Origin: Ridgeia piscesae
Taxonomy: Eukaryota > Annelida > Polychaeta > Sabellida > Siboglinidae
Assembly (NCBI GenBank): GCA_025642075.2
Contig: JAODUO010000194.1
Location: 66,001 to 130,000, forward strand
DNA: 64,000 bases
Reading direction: 5' to 3'
Under the pieces are notes generated by a model. That model worked only from the letters and a program-made list of their open reading frames with translations, did not search any database and was not told the DNA's origin. The stretch's first letter is position 1. Each line of letters starts with the position of its first letter. This document shows positions 44,011-64,000 of the stretch, one piece after another. A program made the position numbers and the translations under genes.

Positions 44011-44744
44011 CACAGCCTCCCCTGTAACCTCTGCATCTTGTCACCACGGACTTATATGCACATAAGTCCGTGTTATCACTCTGTGAATCAGGCAATCAGT
44101 TATGGGTCCAAAGTCTACCCTCCAAATTTTCAGAGATTGAGGTGAGACATGGCCCTTCTTCAAATATATGTAGCCAACATAACTACTTTAAATAGCATAA
44201 CATAAACTAAACGATGGTCAGATTAACCTAATATATATGATTGGTTTGTGACATATTATCCATGAATGTAAACTAATATACAAAATGTTTCTTCAAAATC
44301 AATCCTGGGGCTGGACAAGTCAATTTCAGTATTTGTTCACCCAATGGCAATGGCCAATGGCAATGCCATGCCACACCCCATGGCATGGGCCAATGACGTT
44401 TGGCACGATGTTTTATACATGCATGCACGTATGCATGCACGCGCACACACATGCACACACACACACGTACACCAGCACATAATGGCATAAGTGCCATAAC
44501 TGTGTGGATAGCAATGGTGATAACAGCAAAGAAATTCCAGGACGTTAGCCACCATCTTCAAGCTAACAGAACATTATGACTGTACTTATTGCCTATATTT
44601 CAGCATTAATGCGGTGTAAGAAATGTTTTTAAAATTCAGAACTCCTAAAGTATTCAATTGCACATGATAACACTTCTACAGATTCTTGCTATATATGTAT
44701 GCTTCAACATAAAAAAGACTGAACGTTTCTTTCATGTTGTCGAT
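44011..44744. other. Intergenic, low-complexity patches
   Basis: CA/TGCA-rich stretch at about 44340-44480. No gene recognised. Confidence 0.4.
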
Positions 44745-45570
44745 GTTGTCTAGTTCTTGTAGTGTCTCGAATCGGTTTTTCAATTTGAGTTAGAATTCGA
44801 CCTTCTTTGATCCTATTTGGTGGCCTCTTGGACGTCACGTTTTTCCTTTCCACCTATACGTCCAATTTGATGTTGCTCACAACCTTTCTGTGTTGTTGAC
44901 TTGGTTGATGACTGTTACGTCTGTGACGACGTCCCACCTGTTTGTTAGGATATAGTCAATTTCGGCCTTCGTTACATCGTTTGGGCTTTTCCATTTCCAT
45001 CTCCTTGCTATCTTCTGGAACATGCTATTCATGATTTTGTACTTTTTATGTTGCCCATTTTACCAAGGTGTCGCATCTTTTGTTTCTCAATTCGAGCCCA
45101 AATATGCCCGTTGCCGTTTCCACAGGGTTTATTATTTTCCCTATTTGCGCATTGAAATCTCCCATCACTATCGTGTAGTGGTTTGGTTTGTCTAAGTCTC
45201 ATCGACGTCATTGTAGAAGCTGTTTATGTCTTCTTCTGAGTATGGTATCGTTGGTACATAAACTTGGACTATCTTTAGTTTGTAGCGCTTTGTTGTGCGA
45301 GTTCTGCTAATCTGGGGCTGATGCTGTTTACCCCCACTGTATGGTTTTTGCATTTATTCTCTATGAGAAAGCCTACTCCTCCTTGGCCGTTGTTTGCCTT
45401 AGAATGTTGTAGTAGGTGGCATCTTTGTAACGTAGTGAAATATTCCTCGCGTCTTCTCACTTCTCCTATCCCGATTACATCCCATACCAACCAGTTCTTG
45501 TACGTGTTCATCTCTTAGTAGAGTTCTGAATTTGTAGGTCGCTATCTTTATTCTACTTACCCATTTTCGG
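44745..45570 (-). pseudogene. RTE-like retrotransposon endonuclease fragment
   Basis: The minus-strand translation, with frame breaks, contains W-D-V-I-G-I-G-E-V-R-R, G-Q-G-G-V-G-F-L-I, I-S-P-R-L-A-E-L, V-Q-V-Y-V-P-T and W-K-W-K-S-P-N followed by A-E-I-D-Y-I-L-T-N. This order is the APE endonuclease of RTE-like and related elements. The reverse transcriptase is not attached here. Confidence 0.7.
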
Positions 45571-45841
45571 CGGGTATTTTTGACCCAGAGATTCTTAGCA
45601 CCCCTTGTTGACCAGAGCCGCCTCCTTGATCATGAACTGTTTCGGTGCCGCTGGCCTACCCTTCCACGCTGGCCAATGCGGGTTGGAAGCGGCAGGCGAT
45701 ATACGGTGAACGAAATTGCCCAAGTTTCGACACGGTGGGTATATAACTACCGAATCTCAGACCTGTCGGTACCGGGATTCGAACCACGGTCCCTCTATAG
45801 TCGGGAGTCATGCACTCTAACTATTCGGCCACCGCGCCCTA
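45571..45841 (-). mobile_element. tRNA-derived SINE adjoining the RTE-like fragment
   Basis: On the minus strand, GTGGCCGAATAGTTAGAGT (A box) and GTGGTTCGAATCCCGG (B box) start near 45838 and 45790. The sequence then runs directly into the RTE-like endonuclease region. Not called a tRNA gene: there is no 3' acceptor strand. Confidence 0.7.
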
Positions 45842-46974
45842 AATATACGTATAGATGTATACATACGTATATAAATAAATATAGTGGAAACCCGGGCAAT
45901 ATGGGAGAGCTAACGTTCCGCTGTTCGTCGCACCCACATTTTGCGCATTAGGGTAACAGTTTGTTGTGTATCGGCCAAACACACCAAAACACAAGAGGGT
46001 ATGATATTGTATTTTGTTGGCATCATTAATTTTTTGATAAATACGGACTATCCCCTATATACGGGTAAAATGGGATATTGATCCGCGAAATATGGGATAC
46101 ATATTTAGTTGTGTCATTCGCTAATATGACATGGTCCTACGTATTCATTATAGTTATTTTAAGTAACTGATATATTATAACTAGTAAATTACAATACGAG
46201 TAGCCCAGATATGCGATATAGTAAGGTCGTATAAGCAAAATGTCATACTTCTTTGTGAATTTGACTGCCGTACCTTGGGCGGATTACTATTCCTGTATAA
46301 ATATGTAATCCATAGACCTCACATCTTTATGTAACTTAGTGAGCTACTAGTTAAATTAAGCGATCTACAGAAATAGGCATATTGTCAAAGTAAATTGTAT
46401 TTTTTCATGAAAATTACAAAAAAAAGTCGGCATAACATACACAATTGTTTGAAACCAGTGAACATTAAACAGTCCAGTGTCCAAAGGTCACATCTAAAAC
46501 AGTCAACGTGCATGAATATCCTATGGTGTGTAACCATTATTCACAAACGTTACATATTTTAAATTTCCTTTGGTCATTAAACAGGTGGGCAAAGTCTGGG
46601 CAAAACGGGATGATCCCATTTTTCCCGTATTAGTATATCCCATTTTGCCAGGAATAGGCATGTTTTAATAAAACTGTGATACATTAATCATGGCTCACTC
46701 TCACGAAAAACTATTATACGCTGAAACACTCATGAATTATTACTACATTCTCACGACATTCGAAGTTTAAATGTGACAAGTTGTTACTTAGCAAACTTAG
46801 GATCAAAGCTAACGATTACTAACGATTGTTGCAATCAGCGCGTAGAATTGCATTCCAACTGGTTTATATAGTAGTCAGCAGATGCCGCTACGCTAGGTGG
46901 ATGCAAAATACGCTTTGTGGCAGCACTATTCTTTGCATATAGCGATTTCCCATATTACCCGATATCCGTCCTTT

Positions 46975-46976
<2 letters not shown>
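45842..46976. other. Intergenic, unassigned
   Basis: Repeated short motifs of the type ATATGGGA and CCCGTAT occur at 45898, 46070, 46095, 46625 and 46960, perhaps a decayed repeat. No gene recognised. Confidence 0.35.
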
Positions 46977-46977
<1 letters not shown>

Positions 46978-47063
<86 letters not shown>

Positions 47064-47064
47064 A
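46978..47064. repeat. AT microsatellite
   Basis: A pure AT run of about 87 bp. Confidence 0.95.
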
Positions 47065-47329
47065 TAATAAGGTTTGAATACAGAGATACGAACAAAGACC
47101 CTATATAATATCCGCCTATAGCCGGCCACCAATTCCTCACGCTTCATCTCCCAAACCTACTGACAACGACCATGATTAATACAAACATTCAGTCACTGAT
47201 GAAACAATAATTAAACCGATATCTTCACAACATGTAACGTTGCTGCTTGAGGATTATAGCCGGGGCAAACGCTTGGAGAAATGTCGAAGGGGGTTAGGAG
47301 ATAAACGGAAATGTGCTCAGTTCGTGTGT

Positions 47330-47715
47330 TAGCCCGGCTTACATGAATGAACTAGAAACGATAGCACTAACAGAGAAACAACAGGAGAAGGTCCAGGTTT
47401 GCGAAAAACAACCTAGTAAGAAGAATCGTGGGAGTTAAGAGAGCTGATAAGAGATGAATGGATGAAATGAGAGTGGAGGTTGGAGTGAAGGATAGTTTTA
47501 AGAATAAATTGGTGAGGAGTAGGTTGACAAGGGCTGGACATGTGGAAAGAATGAGAGATGAAAAAACTGACAAAGAGAAAAGATGCCCAGAAAATGGACG
47601 GGAAGGAGGTGAGGAAGACCGAAATTGCGATGGGGATTGTATTAAAAGAGACGTAGAAAGAGTGGGAGAAGAAAGCAGAAAAAGAGCAGCAGATAGAAGA
47701 CATGGAGACTGCTGA
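47330..47715 (+). pseudogene. Retrotransposon reverse transcriptase tail
   Basis: Contains E-T-I-A-L-T-E-K-Q-Q, R-I-V-G-V-K-R-A-D, M-D-E-M-R-V-E-V-G-V-K and S-R-L-T-R-A-G-H-V-E-R-M. The R-L-x-x-A-G-H-V-x-R-M motif is typical of the C-terminal end of non-LTR reverse transcriptases, followed by a basic tail and a stop. No catalytic part is present. Confidence 0.65.
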
Positions 47716-48213
47716 TAGAGTTCACAGTGAAAGAAAAGTGAGACGAAGAAAAAAAGACTGTGGAAATGGAAATCATGGTCAACTCACCCCTGACGACAGT
47801 GATACCAAAAAAGAACGATACAAAATGTAGTCTGGTAAAAGGGCAACTATTATATTGAACCCTTAATAGCCGTCAAGCACTTTGAAAATGATGACTTTTC
47901 GTTGCCCTGTCACTCTTGGGTTGCAGCTAGCGACAGTTATGGAGAAGTCCTAACTTAATCATATTTGAATGATGACAAAGGTTTTTGCGAATGGGTAAGA
48001 CTGGGAAGGACAGTCTTACCCATGCATCCCCATACCCTTTTTGTGACCCTATAAATAAGGCAGCCAGTTATTGGTTCTTCGTTCCCCGTCCATCCTAATT
48101 TGTCGGGATTGGGAGGCCATGGCTACTTCGCAGGTGTATGTGAGGGTGTGTTGATATACATGTACGTACGGTTGTCAGTATCATGTTAAGAAGCAATTAG
48201 CTTAGTAAGTCGA

Positions 48214-48420
48214 GTGGAATCAACGGTACTTCTGAGCGGGGCTGGACAGAGGGACGTCCCCTCACCTAGCCCAGGAGTCCACCTCATTGACAACCTTCTG
48301 TTGCGTGGCTATTCAGGCGACAATGTGCGTGTCATCGGCTGGTTAAACGACGACATTGTCTCGTTGTATGCCAACGGTCTGACAATGCGGAAAGATTATG
48401 CGGAAGATATGCTTGAATAA
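48214..48420 (+). other. Unrecognised short reading frame with AATAAA downstream
   Basis: A 68-codon open frame without ATG (starts GTG) contains G-V-H-L-I-D-N-L-L-L-R-G-Y-S-G and V-I-G-W-L-N-D-D-I-V-S-L-Y-A. It ends in TAA, and AATAAA follows 40 bp later near 48460. It could be the last exon of a gene or of a repeat. I do not recognise the protein. Confidence 0.25.
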
Positions 48421-49548
48421 ACCAGACGCATCAGGAGTCGCCTCGCCTCTTGTAATCAATAAAGCGTGTACAGCTCGGCGCCTGACTTAGCTACATGATC
48501 AACGGCCTTTATTGTAGCGCTAGCATTGCACGCGTAGAAACACTCGTCACATTGCAGCGTATTCTCGATATGTCTAATTAATATTTTTTGTAAGGAGGCT
48601 ACTGGGTGTAGATTGACGTTAAACGATTTTGCCAGCAGTTGTTACCAGTGAACCATGACGACCCGATATGGTAGTTTTTATGTCCGACTGTGTGGCGTGT
48701 CCATGCATGTTTTCGCTACATTTATCCAAACGTATAAGCGTATGTTGTTGTCTTCGTGTTTGTCCAATGTCGTGGGTCTTGATCAGAATTCAGCACAACA
48801 GCTGTGTCAGAATTCTTAACACTTTTGTTTCCGTGCTTACGTATTGTATGTTTTGTGAGAAAAACAAGTACCTTTGGGTGTGTGTCATTTGTATATTGCC
48901 TGCGATGTACGGGTGCAATTACTGCTCATAATTATGTATCGGTGTGTTAATTTATAAATACAGTACCGCTTAAAACCACCTGGGTTTTAACTATTCAGCA
49001 ACCTGTACGTTCGACCATGAGCCACGTCTTGTGTTCCATCAGTTAGCAGTTATCCGTCTCATTTACCCTCCCACGGATGTTTTGGCAAACGACAACTGTG
49101 GAGACGTAGGTAATATTGCTAGATTACATTAACTATAAACTATTACCCTTTGGATAAACTGCGAACGTATGTATGGCTTTGTGCTGGACTAAGGTATTGT
49201 AATGTACTGTCCAATGATTTCAAAAAAATTGTACAGAAGATAGCTACGATTGTCTGAGACGAAACTAGTTAGCAACTCAACATGACCAGATGTCCTTAAT
49301 GAACTTCGATTGCCGTCGTATTAATGAAGGTACACGGATAGCTTATCACGAGACGTCGTCAATCATGGGCAAATGCTCAACGGTATTGCGTCACGCTTAT
49401 AATCGCCACATCGCTACTCCTATTGTCAGTGCCCCCCCCCTACATCCACGTGTCGTGAACACGGTCCAGGTAAGACCAGCGCTGTCGTACGTTACATTCA
49501 TATCGACGTTTGTTCGCTGTTGGGCTCGGCACGCGGCCACGAAGCATC
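48421..49548. promoter_or_regulatory. 5' flank of gene 2
   Basis: A TATAAATA at 48953-48960 lies about 600 bp before the start codon, and a strong donor-like CCAGGTAAGA near 49466 could end a non-coding first exon. Both are suggestions from sequence pattern only. Confidence 0.2.
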
Positions 49549-63211
<13,663 letters not shown>

Positions 63212-63234
63212 GTAAGTCTAAACACGAATGTGCG

Positions 63235-63440
<206 letters not shown>

Positions 63441-63685
63441 CATATTCAAAACACTTACACGAACGATTAATTTATCATTTCATTGGTGGACATGTTGTCG
63501 TTTAGGAATCAGTCTCATAAAAACATCGTAAAATCAAAATCAAAACGCTATCCCAGCATGTGGCTACAGTTGTATCGGCGGAATCGAACTGGTCGAGAGA
63601 CGACTGCGATTTCGGAGCAGTTGATTGTTTAATATGTAGAAATAATGAATTGTCTTAGCATTATCTAGGATTAAGAACGAACGGC

Positions 63686-63867
<182 letters not shown>

Positions 63868-64000
63868 AATGGCATATCATTTTATATGCACTGTCTAGAA
63901 AACCTTTTTCAACCAGTGGTGAATATAGATCATGGACGGTGCCGTTTGAGGTGAAGTCAGAAGTGGAATATTCAAGTGATTGTGTGAAACGATTATTTCA
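63868..64000. other. Right edge, within gene 2 intron
   Basis: No feature recognised. Confidence 0.4.

Noticed and set aside
45736..45840. tRNA gene
   Set aside because: A and B boxes are present, but there is no acceptor-stem pairing and the sequence continues as a SINE body. Same reasoning for 1905, 2751 and 31895.
47367..47703. Minus-strand Ser/Phe-rich frames
   Set aside because: Shadows of the purine-rich reverse transcriptase tail on the + strand.

Overview
The window is nuclear DNA of an animal. Evidence: GT-AG introns with strictly conserved phases, metazoan extracellular modules (SEA, EGF, peritrophin-type chitin-binding CBM14), Penelope-like, CR1-like and RTE-like retroelements, hAT- and piggyBac-type DNA elements, tRNA-derived SINEs and very many AC, AT and tetranucleotide microsatellites. 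The style fits a lophotrochozoan, perhaps a mollusc, but no species can be named from the sequence.

Two genes lie head to tail on the + strand. Gene 1 spans 7923-38869; its first exon or exons lie upstream and were not found. Gene 2 starts at ATG 49549 and runs off the right edge (last exon seen 63002-63211). They are paralogues with the same exon phases, and even their introns align around the SEA exons. Both predict type II membrane proteins: a cytoplasmic N-terminus with a basic stretch, one membrane segment, a SEA domain containing a G-S-I-D-V site, a Thr/Pro mucin stalk, then EGF and chitin-binding modules. Nearly every exon after the mucin is phase 1-1. Gene 1 has ten intact EGF exons and four intact CBM14 exons, ending in a CBM14 with a stop codon. 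Gene 2 has a far longer mucin exon (about fifty 48-bp repeats) and, in the window, one EGF and one CBM14 exon.

Two features of the extracellular part stand out. Each intact CBM14 exon directly follows an eight-cysteine EGF variant, apart from pseudo-exon remnants. All internal CBM14 modules carry four cysteines instead of six; only the terminal module of gene 1 keeps six. The cytoplasmic part of gene 1 comes from four tandem-duplicated phase 0 exons, each carrying paired Y-x-x-hydrophobic motifs. None were found in gene 2. Several exons in the gene 1 array are broken (stop, frameshifts, a transposon with a TA duplication inside an EGF exon, a MITE inside a spare CBM14 exon). Most are, or descend from, symmetric phase 1-1 exons, so skipping them would keep the frame.

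Layout: 0-7.8 kb repeats (Mutator-like transposase remnant, hAT MITEs, SINEs, a Penelope-like element holding a CR1-like element); 7.9-38.9 kb gene 1; 38.9-49.5 kb intergenic repeats; 49.5-64 kb gene 2, with large microsatellites in its first intron. I suggest a membrane-anchored chitin-binding mucin or receptor family. Expression and function cannot be read from the sequence.
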